Shown in pieces: positions 18,741 through 27,460 of a DNA stretch of 64,000 bases. Source of the stretch: Novosphingobium sp. Rr 2-17. GTDB taxonomy: Bacteria > Pseudomonadota > Alphaproteobacteria > Sphingomonadales > Sphingomonadaceae. A program made the position numbers and the translations under genes. Below the pieces are notes generated by a model that saw only the letters and a list, made by a program, of their open reading frames with translations, was not told the origin of the DNA and searched no databases. The stretch covers positions 1-64,000 of the forward strand of contig NZ_AKFJ01000011.1 of assembly GCF_000272475.1 (NCBI RefSeq), read 5' to 3'. Position 1 is the first letter of the stretch, and each line of letters starts with the position of its first letter.

Positions 18741-19484
18741 TCAAAACTCGGCCAGCAACCGCCCCATACCCTCGATCTTATCATCGATCCCTACCGCACG
18801 CAGCGCGTGCCAATACGTCGCGGTGTTGATCGCGATCACCGGCTTGCCCAGCTTTGCTTCGTATTCCGCGGCCAGATCGACCATCGATAAGTTGGTGCCC
18901 ACCTGGACGATGGCATCCACATCATCGCCGTCCAATTCCGCAATTACGCCGCGCAGGGTGTCGGGCGTGACCTTGGCGATGTCGGTCCAGCGCTTACACT
19001 CCAGCGGCACGTCGCGCTTCACGGTGAAGCCGGATTCTTCCAGGAAATTGCGCACTTCGGCATTCGCGACCGGATAGTAAGGCGACACGAAGCTGACGGT
19101 CTTCGCCCCATAAGCATTGAGCGCTGCCGCCACCGATTCCGCGCCGGTGGAAGCACCCACTCCAGCCAAGTCTTCGACCTGCTTCTTCCACTTGGCGCTG
19201 CCCTCGACACCGCCGTAGAACGTGATCGCCGACATACCGAGCACAAGGTAATCGGGCCGACACGTCATCACCGAGCGCACCGCATCCAGCGTGTTCGCGG
19301 CGATCGCGGTGGTGCCCGCGATGAAGTCCTCGTTCGAAAGGGCCAGCGGATCTTCGACGTAGATTCGCGAGAAATGGTTGGTCACGCCAACGGGTCGCAT
19401 CCGCTCCATATCGGGCTGCACCACGGTGTTGGTCGAAGGTGCAACCACACCCAGCAGCTTTCGCCAACCTAAAACGTCAGGCAT
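18741..19484 (-). CDS. Asp/Glu racemase superfamily protein (maleate-isomerase/EutA-like) lacking both cysteines
   Basis: 247-aa protein with the fold of maleate isomerase and arylmalonate decarboxylase. VAPSTNT at residues 14-20 is the conserved substrate-carboxylate loop, and the C-terminal KPVIAINTATYWHALRA matches the family. At the positions of the two catalytic cysteines of maleate isomerase, VLGYAC and SAC in NicE as I recall it, this protein has VLGMSA (A86) and QVGT (T197). It therefore cannot use the known two-cysteine mechanism. It is the second gene of a minus-strand operon, 27 bases after the FAD monooxygenase. Confidence 0.82.
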   Translation of the reverse strand: MPDVLGWRKLLGVVAPSTNTVVQPDMERMRPVGVTNHFSRIYVEDPLALSNEDFIAGTTAIAANTLDAVRSVMTCRPDYLVLGMSAITFYGGVEGSAKWKKQVEDLAGVGASTGAESVAAALNAYGAKTVSFVSPYYPVANAEVRNFLEESGFTVKRDVPLECKRWTDIAKVTPDTLRGVIAELDGDDVDAIVQVGTNLSMVDLAAEYEAKLGKPVIAINTATYWHALRAVGIDDKIEGMGRLLAEF

Positions 19485-19511
19485 TCGATATACTCCGGTC
19501 TCAAAAGGGTG

Positions 19512-20717
19512 TCAGCGGATTTCCGCAGCTTGAGCGAGGCTTTCGAACATAGCCTGGCGCAGCATGTACGCGCGGCGACGATCATCATCCTGCTTGATCG
19601 CCATCATCGCCTCGCGGCGGCGCTGGTGGGCCTCGTCCTGACCACCACGGATCATCGCCATGTTGTCCTTGGTCTGCTGCTGGGTGAAGCTATGCGTCAC
19701 CTCGCGCCGCTGACGGTCGTAGAGCGCGAGCTTTTCATCGCTCGTTTGCCCCTTGAGCACCGGAAGCAGTTTTTCGAACAAGTTGAAGGCGTCATGCACG
19801 CCCGAATTCATGCCGAATCCGCCGAGTGGGTTGTTGAGATGCGCGGAATCGCCCACCAGCATGACCCGACCTTCGCGGAACGACTTGGCCACGCGCTGAT
19901 GGACGCGGTAAAGTGTTCGGTGCTCGGTTTCGACCACCGATCCATCACCGACGAGACGGTCGAAAATAGCATTCTTCATGGCGTCCGAGCGTAGTTCATC
20001 ATCAGACAGCGTACCATCTGTCGGCACCAGCACCCGCCAAAGCGTTGGAACCCGCAACAGCACCAACCACTCGTCGGGATCGGAAACGTAGTTGACCAGC
20101 GCCAGGTCGGGCAGCTTGTCCCGCAGCTCGTACTCGGTGGACAGGCACAGGAACCGCTCGGAGTAGGTGAACCCGTCAAATTCGACGCCCAGCCATTTGC
20201 GCACGATCGAATTCGCGCCGTCGGCGCCGATCAGATAATCGCAGCTAAGCCGCTCGATGCCGGTCATCGTTTCGTAGGCGAGATCGACGCCGTCGGCAGT
20301 CTCTTCAAAAGTAAGCAGGCGGGCGCCGAACCGGACCGACGCGCTCGGGTACTTCGCCAGTCCATCCGCCAACGCACGCGACAAGTGGTACTGTTCGCAC
20401 TGGATGCGGAAAGGATAGCGCGTGACATCGGCAATCTCGGCCAGGTCAAAGTCGACGATCTCGCCCGATTGCCGGTCGCGCCAATGGTAGATGGGCGCTT
20501 TCAGACCCTTCTCCAGCAGCATCGAGGTGATGCCGATCTGGTCGAGCATTTCGAGCGTCGGCGGGTGGAACGTGGAAGCCCGCAAATCCTGCGCGCAATC
20601 AGCGCCGACTTCTAGAAGCACGACGTCAATACCCGCCTGCGCCAGCAACGTGGCCAGGACCGTGCCCACCGGTCCCGCTCCCGCAATCGCTACCTGGCAT
20701 CGTTCAACTGCGGCCAT
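19512..20717 (-). CDS. FAD-dependent aromatic-type monooxygenase 1
   Basis: 401-aa class A flavoprotein hydroxylase (PheA/MhpA/UbiH superfamily). N-terminal VAIAGAGPVGTVLATLLAQAG with the GxGxxG dinucleotide fold and Glu at the end of beta-2, a DG-type motif (IGADGANSIVRKWLG) and the FAD ribityl motif VMLVGDSAHLNNPLGGFGMN are all present. It is closely similar over its full length to the gene at 50020-51228. It probably hydroxylates an aromatic or heteroaromatic ring using NAD(P)H and oxygen. An operator-like site lies 78-94 bases upstream. Confidence 0.92.
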   Translation of the reverse strand: MAAVERCQVAIAGAGPVGTVLATLLAQAGIDVVLLEVGADCAQDLRASTFHPPTLEMLDQIGITSMLLEKGLKAPIYHWRDRQSGEIVDFDLAEIADVTRYPFRIQCEQYHLSRALADGLAKYPSASVRFGARLLTFEETADGVDLAYETMTGIERLSCDYLIGADGANSIVRKWLGVEFDGFTYSERFLCLSTEYELRDKLPDLALVNYVSDPDEWLVLLRVPTLWRVLVPTDGTLSDDELRSDAMKNAIFDRLVGDGSVVETEHRTLYRVHQRVAKSFREGRVMLVGDSAHLNNPLGGFGMNSGVHDAFNLFEKLLPVLKGQTSDEKLALYDRQRREVTHSFTQQQTKDNMAMIRGGQDEAHQRRREAMMAIKQDDDRRRAYMLRQAMFESLAQAAEIR

Positions 20718-20794
20718 AAAAGCAGACTCCCTTCATCCCTGTCTGCTCCAGCTATGGGGCACCGCATGCCTCAGCATCGGAGCCCACGCTGAAA

Positions 20795-20811
20795 TATCCG
20801 AGGTTCGGGGA
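20795..20811 (+). promoter_or_regulatory. Operator-like site J (TATCCG-AGGTT-CGGGGA)
   Basis: The left half is a perfect match and the right half partial to the IclR-associated palindrome, positioned 78-94 bases before the start of the FAD monooxygenase gene. Confidence 0.45.
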
Positions 20812-20873
20812 AGGGATCGTCCGGAGAAACAAACAGGTTCACCAGCTGATGTCGCCTTAAGACGGCCCTATGC

Positions 20874-20900
20874 AAAAAAGGCGCACCATCACGGCACGCC
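20874..20900 (-). terminator. Rho-independent terminator of aldehyde dehydrogenase 1
   Basis: On the minus strand the 8-bp stem GGCGTGCC / GGTGCGCC (two wobble pairs) with loop GTGAT is followed directly by six Ts. It starts 29 bases after the aldehyde dehydrogenase stop codon. Confidence 0.8.
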
Positions 20901-20928
20901 CTTCCTGAATCTCAATGGTTAAGGCTGC

Positions 20929-22434
20929 TTACACCACGGCGCAGACGGTCTTCCATTCAAGGTAGTTTTCCAGGGCCTGCTTGCCGCTGTCGCGTCCCCA
21001 ACCTGATTGCTTGACCCCGCCGATGGCCAGGCTGGGATCGTACATCGCGTGGCAATTGATCCATACCGTGCCGGCCTTGATCGCGCTCGACATCCGGTGG
21101 GCGTTGGACAGCCCCTCGGTCCAAACGCTCGCGGCAAGGCCGTATTCGCTGTCGTTGGCCGCAGCGATAACTTCATCGACATCGTCGAAGGCCTGCGCCA
21201 CCACGACCGGGCCAAACACTTCCTCGCGCACGATTTCCATGCCCGGCTTCACGTCCACAACCACGGTGGGGGTAATGAAGGTTCCGGCTTCACCGGTGCG
21301 CTCGCCGCCGGTGAGCATAGTCGCACCCTCGGCACGCGCTCGCTGAAGGAAGCCTTCGACGCGCTCGGCATGGCGCTGCGACACGACCGGGCCCATTTGC
21401 GTGTCGGGCGCAAGGCCATGGCCTAATTTCAGCCCCTTCGCGTATTGCGCAACGCCTTCTATCACTTGGTCATGAATGGAACGATGGACATAGAGCCGCG
21501 ACCCGGCGATGCAGACTTGGCCACCGTTGAAGAAGATCGCATTGGCGACGCCGGGGATCGCCAGCGACAAGTCGGCATCGGGCATGACGATAGCGGGCGA
21601 CTTCCCGCCCAGTTCCAAAGTCACGCGCTTGAAATTGGTCTTGGCGGCATCCAGCACGGCGCGGCCAGTGGCGGTTGAGCCGGTAAAGGCAATCTTGTCG
21701 ACGTCGGGGTGAGACGCCAGCGCGGCTCCCGTCTCGCCGCCAAGGCCGGTGACGACATTGATGACGCCAGCGGGAACGCCCGCCTCGACCATCAGCTCGG
21801 CCAAGCGCAACGCCGATAGCGATGTGTCTTCTGCGGGTTTGAGCACCACGGTGCAGCCTGCCGCGAGCGCCGGGGCCAGCTTCATCGCCGTCAGCACCAA
21901 GGGCGAGTTCCACGGCACGATCGCGGCGACCACGCCTACGGCCTCGCGCAAGGTCCACGAACGCACCTGCTTGCCGGCGGGCTGATAGTTGATCGAGCTT
22001 TCCAACGTGCTGCCCTCAATCGCCATGGCTTGCCCGGCGAAGAAGCGGAACTGGCTGACGGCGCCGGGGATTTCGGCCCAGCGACCGACGAACAGCGGCT
22101 TGCCTTGGTCCAGCGTTTCCAGTTCAGCGAGGTCGTCGATGTTGGCTTCAATAAGATCTGCGACCTTCCACAGGATACGCGCGCGTTCGCCGGGTACCGT
22201 CGCAGCCCAGCCAGCCTGCGCCGCCCGGGCGGCCGCGACGGCGGCGTCCACGTCTGTCGGGCCCGCCTTGGCGACTTGCGCCAGTTCGCTGCCCGTCGCC
22301 GGATCTACCGTGGCGAAAGTCGCGCCGTCTGCAGCCTTGGTCCAGGCGCCGTCGATCAGCAGGCCGTTGCCGCTCCCGCGCCTTGCAAGGAACTGGGTGG
22401 TGCCGGGACGAAGTGAGCTGAAGTCGAGGGGCAT
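20929..22434 (-). CDS. NAD(P)-dependent aldehyde dehydrogenase 1
   Basis: 501-aa class 3-type aldehyde dehydrogenase. The start at ATG 22434 (MPLDFSSLRPG) is chosen over 22458 because AGGAGA lies 8 bases upstream. Conserved parts: VVAAIVPWNSP, LKPAEDTSLSALRLAEL, FTGSTATGR, catalytic Glu in LELGGKSP and catalytic Cys in GGQVCIAGSR. It oxidises an aldehyde intermediate to the acid. It is transcribed divergently from the hydantoinase operon across an operator-like site, and a strong terminator follows. A second homologue lies at 29554-31056. Confidence 0.93.
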   Translation of the reverse strand: MPLDFSSLRPGTTQFLARRGSGNGLLIDGAWTKAADGATFATVDPATGSELAQVAKAGPTDVDAAVAAARAAQAGWAATVPGERARILWKVADLIEANIDDLAELETLDQGKPLFVGRWAEIPGAVSQFRFFAGQAMAIEGSTLESSINYQPAGKQVRSWTLREAVGVVAAIVPWNSPLVLTAMKLAPALAAGCTVVLKPAEDTSLSALRLAELMVEAGVPAGVINVVTGLGGETGAALASHPDVDKIAFTGSTATGRAVLDAAKTNFKRVTLELGGKSPAIVMPDADLSLAIPGVANAIFFNGGQVCIAGSRLYVHRSIHDQVIEGVAQYAKGLKLGHGLAPDTQMGPVVSQRHAERVEGFLQRARAEGATMLTGGERTGEAGTFITPTVVVDVKPGMEIVREEVFGPVVVAQAFDDVDEVIAAANDSEYGLAASVWTEGLSNAHRMSSAIKAGTVWINCHAMYDPSLAIGGVKQSGWGRDSGKQALENYLEWKTVCAVV

Positions 22435-22502
22435 GGCTGATCTCCTGTGTTGCCGCATGTTCTAAGTCCGTGCTCGCCCGCGCAAGCGCGTCCCACGTTG
22501 AA

Positions 22503-22519
22503 AAGTCGCTGGGCGGATA
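22503..22519 (+). promoter_or_regulatory. Operator-like site F between divergent promoters
   Basis: On the minus strand it reads TATCCGCCCAGCGACTT: one half-site of the IclR-associated palindrome is perfect and the other degenerate. It sits 69 bases before the aldehyde dehydrogenase start and 97 bases before the hydantoinase A start. Confidence 0.4.
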
Positions 22520-22615
22520 ACTCTGTCCGAAAGCGGAGACCCGACCCCGCGCTTCGATAGGCATGGAGCCAGACACAGCGGCGACTCCCGCCGCGAACCA
22601 ACGATCGGGGATCAC

Positions 22616-24664
22616 ATGACCTATCGCCTGGGCGTGGACGTCGGAGGGACGTTCACCGATCTGCTGCTCTTTAACCAGGACACCGGCGAGTTCTGGCGCA
22701 ACAAGACGCCATCGACCCCGCACGACAGCTCCGAGGGTATCCTGGGTGGCGTTACCGCGATCTGTGAAAAGGCCGGCGTCAGCCTCTCCGACGTCGAGTT
22801 CTTCCTGCACGGCACCACTGTCGCCACCAACGCCGTCCTTGAAGGCAAGGGTGCGCGCGTCGGCCTGATCACCACCGATGGCTATCGCCAGGTTATGCAG
22901 ATCGCGCGTTCGTTCGTCCCAGGCGGCCTGGCCGGCTGGATTGTCTGGCCCAAGCCCGAGCCGCTCGCGGCGCTGGAAGACACGTTCGAGATCAAGGGCC
23001 GCATGGATGCGCGCGGCAACGAGACCGTGCCGCTCGACGAAGCCGGCGTTCGCACCGCGCTCGAAGCACTCAAGGCATCGGGCGTCGAAGCGCTGACCGT
23101 CAGCCTGATCAACGCCTACCTCAACGGCGCGCACGAAAAGCGCATCAGTGAACTGGCGGCAGAGATCATGCCGGACGTGCCAGTTTCGCTCAGCCACATC
23201 GTCCTGCCCGAAATGCAGGAATACGAGCGCACCCTCACCACCGTCGCCAATGCGGCAGTGCGCCCGGTCGTAGGCAAGTATGTGCGCAATTTGCGCGATC
23301 GCTTGCGCGGTGCCGGGATGTCCGGATCGCTGCTGCTGCTGCGCTCGGACGGCGGATTGATGTCGTCCGAAAAGTCGGAGGAACATCCGGTCTCGCTACT
23401 GATGTCGGGTCCTGCAGGCGGCGTCACCGGCGCGATCTGGGTCGGTCGCAATGCCGGCATCAAGAATATCCTCACCCTCGATGTGGGCGGCACCTCGACC
23501 GACGTCGCGCTGATCGAAGACCTCGAAGCACGTCGCCAGCGCACCACCGAAGTGGGCCACCTTTCGGTTCGCGCATCGGCACTGGACGTCAAGACCGTCG
23601 GTGCCGGCGGCGGCTCGATCGCCTACGTTCCCGAACTGACCAAGGCGCTGCGCGTCGGCCCACAGTCCGCCGGTGCGGTTCCCGGCCCGGTCGCCTACGG
23701 CAAGGGCGGCACCCTGCCCACCGTGACCGACGCCAACGTCGTGCTGGGCTATCTGCCAGAGAACCTGTTGGGCGGCACCTTCAAGCTGGACCGCGAAGGC
23801 GCCAAGAAGTCCGTCCAGACGATTGCCGACGCCCTTGGTATCGGCCTGATGGAAGCAGCGCGCGGCATCATCGACATCGTCAATGAGAACATGTTCGGCG
23901 CGCTGCGGATGATCTCGGTGCAGCAAGGCTACGACCCGCGCGACTTTGCGGTGATGGGCTTTGGCGGCGCGGGGCCGCTCCACGTCAACGCGGTGGCCAA
24001 GCTGATGGGTTCGTGGCCTGCGGTCTCGCCGGTCTCGCCGGGCGTGCTGTGCGCGCTGGGCGATGCGACGACGCGGATGCGGACCGAAACGGCGCGCTCG
24101 TTCTCGCAACGCGTCGCCGATACCAGCGAAGCTGATGTTCTGGCCCTGCTCGACGAGATGGCCGCGCAGACCCGCGCCGAGTTGGCCGCCGAAGGCATCG
24201 CCGATGCCGACATAACCAGCCAGTTCGAACTGGACGTGCGCTATGAAGGCCAGGCCTTCGAGGTGCCGCTTGCGATCGATCCGGACACGCTCAAGGCCGA
24301 TGGCCTCAAGGGCGTGACCACGCGCTTCGATGCCGAACACTTGCGCTTGTTCACCTTCAACATGGACAGCGCCCACGAACTGGTGAACTTGCGCGCCGTC
24401 GCCATGGGGCCTGCCCTGGAACTGCCCTCGCCCCCGCTCGAACAGGGTGACGGCAATCCCATCCGCGCCAAGATCCGCGACCACGAATTGTGGGGTGACG
24501 GCGAAATGAAGCCCGCCGCCATCTACGATCGCGACAAGCTGCTGGCCGGCGACGTGATCCCCGGCCCCGCCGTCGTCGTCGAAATGGACTCGACCACGCT
24601 GATCGAAGCCGATTGTGTCGGCACTGTCGATCACCTCGGCAACATCCTCATCAACCTCGCCTGA
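22616..24664 (+). CDS. hyuA: Hydantoinase/oxoprolinase family subunit A (HyuA-like)
   Basis: 682-aa ATP-dependent amidohydrolase or carboxylase subunit of the HyuA/OplA family, which also includes acetone and acetophenone carboxylases. The N-terminal ATP-binding motif GVDVGGTFTDLLLF and a second phosphate motif LDVGGTSTDVALI are typical, as are HGTTVATNAVLEGKGA and GFGGAGPLH. Partner subunit B follows after 14 bases. The likely reaction is ATP-driven opening of a lactam, hydantoin or imide ring; carboxylation of a ketone cannot be excluded. It heads the operon hyuA-hyuB-lyase-alcohol dehydrogenase. Confidence 0.92.
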   Translation: MTYRLGVDVGGTFTDLLLFNQDTGEFWRNKTPSTPHDSSEGILGGVTAICEKAGVSLSDVEFFLHGTTVATNAVLEGKGARVGLITTDGYRQVMQIARSFVPGGLAGWIVWPKPEPLAALEDTFEIKGRMDARGNETVPLDEAGVRTALEALKASGVEALTVSLINAYLNGAHEKRISELAAEIMPDVPVSLSHIVLPEMQEYERTLTTVANAAVRPVVGKYVRNLRDRLRGAGMSGSLLLLRSDGGLMSSEKSEEHPVSLLMSGPAGGVTGAIWVGRNAGIKNILTLDVGGTSTDVALIEDLEARRQRTTEVGHLSVRASALDVKTVGAGGGSIAYVPELTKALRVGPQSAGAVPGPVAYGKGGTLPTVTDANVVLGYLPENLLGGTFKLDREGAKKSVQTIADALGIGLMEAARGIIDIVNENMFGALRMISVQQGYDPRDFAVMGFGGAGPLHVNAVAKLMGSWPAVSPVSPGVLCALGDATTRMRTETARSFSQRVADTSEADVLALLDEMAAQTRAELAAEGIADADITSQFELDVRYEGQAFEVPLAIDPDTLKADGLKGVTTRFDAEHLRLFTFNMDSAHELVNLRAVAMGPALELPSPPLEQGDGNPIRAKIRDHELWGDGEMKPAAIYDRDKLLAGDVIPGPAVVVEMDSTTLIEADCVGTVDHLGNILINLA

Positions 24665-24678
24665 GGGGGAATTCTGAC

Positions 24679-26556
24679 ATGCCCGCACGTATCATCCAGG
24701 CCAACGAAGCCCCCTTCCAGACCGTCGCCGTCGATCCGGTGACGCTGGACATCATCGAAAACGCCTTGCGCAACGCGCGCATCGAAATGGACGCCACCCT
24801 GGTGCGTACCGCGATGTCGCCCGGCATCCGCGAGCAAGGCGACGCCTTCCCGCTGATCGCCGATCACAAGGGCAAGATGATCGTCGGCCAGTTCGGCTCG
24901 TACATCGGCCCGTTTCTCGACGGGTTCGACGGCACCGTGGAAGACGGCGACTTGATCTTCCTGTCCGATCCCTACTCGGTCGGCGGCGCGATCAGCCACT
25001 GCAACGACTGGCTGGTGCTGCTGCCGGTGTTCAAGAGCGGCCGCCTGATCGCCTACACCTCGATGTTCGGCCACCAGAGCGACATCGGCGGCATGGTCCC
25101 CGGCTCGATGCCGATCCACGCGACGGAGATCTTCCAGGAAGGCGTGCGTATTCCTCCCGTCAAGATCTGGAAAAAGGGCGAATACAACGAAGACCTCGTC
25201 AAGCTCGTGATGCACCAGTCGCGTACGCCGGACTGGTGCAAGGCGGACCTCAACGCGTTGATCGCCTCGTGCCGCGTAGCCGCGCACCGCGTGGTGGAAA
25301 TGGTCGAGCGTTTTGGCGACGACGTGTTCGTCTCGGCCACCGACATGCTGCTGGAGCGCAACCATCGCGCGATGAAGCACTTGATCGAAAGCTCGATCGG
25401 CGAGGAAAAGGTCAGCTTCGAGGACTACATCTGCGACGATGGCATGGGTTACGGCCCGTACCGCATCAAATGCACGATGTGGCGTGAGAACGGCCGTGTG
25501 GTGCTCGATTTCGACGGCACCGATCCGCAGTCGAAGGCATCGATCAACATGCTGCTGAACGAGAACATGATGCGCATGTTCTTCGGCATCTACATGATCA
25601 TGATCTTCGATCCGCAGATCCTGTTCAACGATGGGTATTATGACCTGATCGACGTGCGAATTCCCGAAGGCTCGTTGCTCAAGCCCAAATTCCCCGCCGC
25701 GCTTTCGGGACGCACCCACGTTCTGGGCCGTTTGTTCGACATCCTGGGCGGTCTGCTGGGCCAGAAGACCCCGGAATTCCTCAACGCCGCCGGCTTTTCG
25801 TCCTCACCGCACTTGTTCTACGCCGGGCATGACAAGACCGGAAAGTGGTTCCAGTTGTTCCAGATCGGCTTCGGCGGCATTCCGGGGCGTCCGCTCGGCG
25901 ACGGGCCGGACGGACACTCCTTGTTCCCCGGCTTCACCAACGTGCCCAACGAGTTCCTGGAACGCTACTTCCCGCTCGAAATCGTGCGCTACGAAACGGT
26001 CGCGGATTCGGGCGGCGCTGGCCTCCATCGCGGCGGCAACGGCATCAACATGGTCTACCGCTTCCTGGAGCCCGGCGTGATCGCCATCCATGACGACCGC
26101 TGGTTCGTGCCGCCCTGGGGCGTCAACGGCGGCCATCCCGGCAAGCGCGCGAAGAAGATTCTCACCAAGGCGGACGGTACCCGGATCGTCGTGGGCAACA
26201 AGCTGGAGGATTATCCGGTCGAAGCCGGTGATGAACTGCAGTTCATCACCTGGGGCGGCGGCGGCTGGGGCGATCCGCTCGATCGCGATCCGCAACTGCT
26301 GGTCAAGGAGCTAAAGCAGGGCTTGGTGACGGCCGAGGGCGCCAAGGACTACGGCGTCGTACTAGTCGATGGCGCGGTCGATGCCGCTGCCACCGAAGCC
26401 TTGCGCGCCAAGTTGCGGGCAGAGCGTGGCGATTTCTCGGTCTTCAACTTCGGCCCAGACATCGAAACCCTGCGCGCCAACTGCCTCGCCGAAACCGGCC
26501 TTCCGGCTCCCGAAGCGCCGCAGTGGACCGTGCCTTTGGCGCAGGCCGCCGAATAA
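24679..26556 (+). CDS. hyuB: Hydantoinase/oxoprolinase family subunit B (HyuB-like)
   Basis: 625-aa partner of the preceding HyuA. The start at ATG 24679 follows GAGGGGGA at good spacing. Family features include DPVTLDIIENALRNARIEMD at the N-terminus, REQGDAFPLIADHKGKMIVG, LSDPYSVGGAISHCNDW with the metal-site His/Cys region, and a Gly-rich end (TWGGGGWGDPLDRDP). Subunits A and B form the active cyclic-amidase or carboxylase complex. Length and motif order are normal. It is followed at 26 bases by the lyase gene. Confidence 0.92.
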   Translation: MPARIIQANEAPFQTVAVDPVTLDIIENALRNARIEMDATLVRTAMSPGIREQGDAFPLIADHKGKMIVGQFGSYIGPFLDGFDGTVEDGDLIFLSDPYSVGGAISHCNDWLVLLPVFKSGRLIAYTSMFGHQSDIGGMVPGSMPIHATEIFQEGVRIPPVKIWKKGEYNEDLVKLVMHQSRTPDWCKADLNALIASCRVAAHRVVEMVERFGDDVFVSATDMLLERNHRAMKHLIESSIGEEKVSFEDYICDDGMGYGPYRIKCTMWRENGRVVLDFDGTDPQSKASINMLLNENMMRMFFGIYMIMIFDPQILFNDGYYDLIDVRIPEGSLLKPKFPAALSGRTHVLGRLFDILGGLLGQKTPEFLNAAGFSSSPHLFYAGHDKTGKWFQLFQIGFGGIPGRPLGDGPDGHSLFPGFTNVPNEFLERYFPLEIVRYETVADSGGAGLHRGGNGINMVYRFLEPGVIAIHDDRWFVPPWGVNGGHPGKRAKKILTKADGTRIVVGNKLEDYPVEAGDELQFITWGGGGWGDPLDRDPQLLVKELKQGLVTAEGAKDYGVVLVDGAVDAAATEALRAKLRAERGDFSVFNFGPDIETLRANCLAETGLPAPEAPQWTVPLAQAAE

Positions 26557-26582
26557 CGCGTCGAACTTTCTAGGAATTACCA

Positions 26583-27443
26583 ATGGCTAACCCGATTTTT
26601 CGCCAGAAGCTGGAGAGCGGCAAGTTCTTCGTCGTCCCAGGCATCCAGGACATGATTACCGCGGTGATCGCCAACAAGGTCGGCTTCGATCTCGTCTACG
26701 GCACTGGGTACTGGCTGACCGCTTCGGCCTGGGGCCTGCCGGACGCCGGCATCGCCACTTACACCGAAATGCGCAACCGCATGGAGACGCTGGCCCGTAC
26801 CAGCAACGCGGCGGTCATTGCCGATGGTGACACCGGCTATGGTGGGCTGCTCAACGTCCACCATACGGTCAAGGGCTACGAGGCCGCCGGCGTCACCGCG
26901 ATCCAGATCGAGGATCAGGAATTTCCCAAGAAGTGCGGCCACACGCCCCACCGCCGGGTGATCCCGGTGCAGGACATGGTCGAGAAAATCCAGGTCGCCG
27001 TCGCCGCGCGTGAAAGTGAAGATTTCCTGGTGATCGCCCGCACCGACGCACGTCAAGCCGAGGGCATGGACGCGGTGATGCGCCGGCTCGAAGCCTACGA
27101 CAAGGCCGGCGCCCACGTCCTGTTCCCCGAAGCGCTGACGAGTGAAGAGGAAATGGCCAAGGCCTGCGCCAACTTCGACAAGCCGGTGATGGCCAACATG
27201 GCCAATGGCGGGTCGACCCCGATCCCGGTCGCCTCGGTGCTGGAAGAGATCGGCTATGCCTATGCCATCTACCCCTCGCTCACCAGCCTGGTCGCCGCCA
27301 CCGCGATCGAAAAGAGCCTGCGTGACTTGAAGGATCACGGCATCGGCGAGCCCGATGGCATCTTCAACTTCAAGGAATTCTGCTCGCTGATCGGCTTCGA
27401 CGAAGTGTGGGAGTTCGAAAAGGCCTGGGGCAAGGCCGGCTAA
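26583..27443 (+). CDS. Isocitrate lyase/PEP mutase family lyase (2,3-dimethylmalate-lyase type)
   Basis: 286-aa TIM-barrel enzyme that cleaves a C-C bond of 2-hydroxy-diacids to give pyruvate or another 2-keto acid plus a carboxylate. Seen: Mg-binding region IADGDTGYGG, IEDQEFPKKCGH with the catalytic Cys at about residue 116 that marks lyases rather than phosphonomutases, and IARTDAR. The closest functional models are 2-methylisocitrate lyase, oxaloacetase-like proteins and 2,3-dimethylmalate lyase. With two LeuCD-type hydratases in the same cluster the dimethylmalate-type reaction is favoured (inference). Confidence 0.87.
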   Translation: MANPIFRQKLESGKFFVVPGIQDMITAVIANKVGFDLVYGTGYWLTASAWGLPDAGIATYTEMRNRMETLARTSNAAVIADGDTGYGGLLNVHHTVKGYEAAGVTAIQIEDQEFPKKCGHTPHRRVIPVQDMVEKIQVAVAARESEDFLVIARTDARQAEGMDAVMRRLEAYDKAGAHVLFPEALTSEEEMAKACANFDKPVMANMANGGSTPIPVASVLEEIGYAYAIYPSLTSLVAATAIEKSLRDLKDHGIGEPDGIFNFKEFCSLIGFDEVWEFEKAWGKAG

Positions 27444-27460
27444 GAAAGGCTGACAGAACC

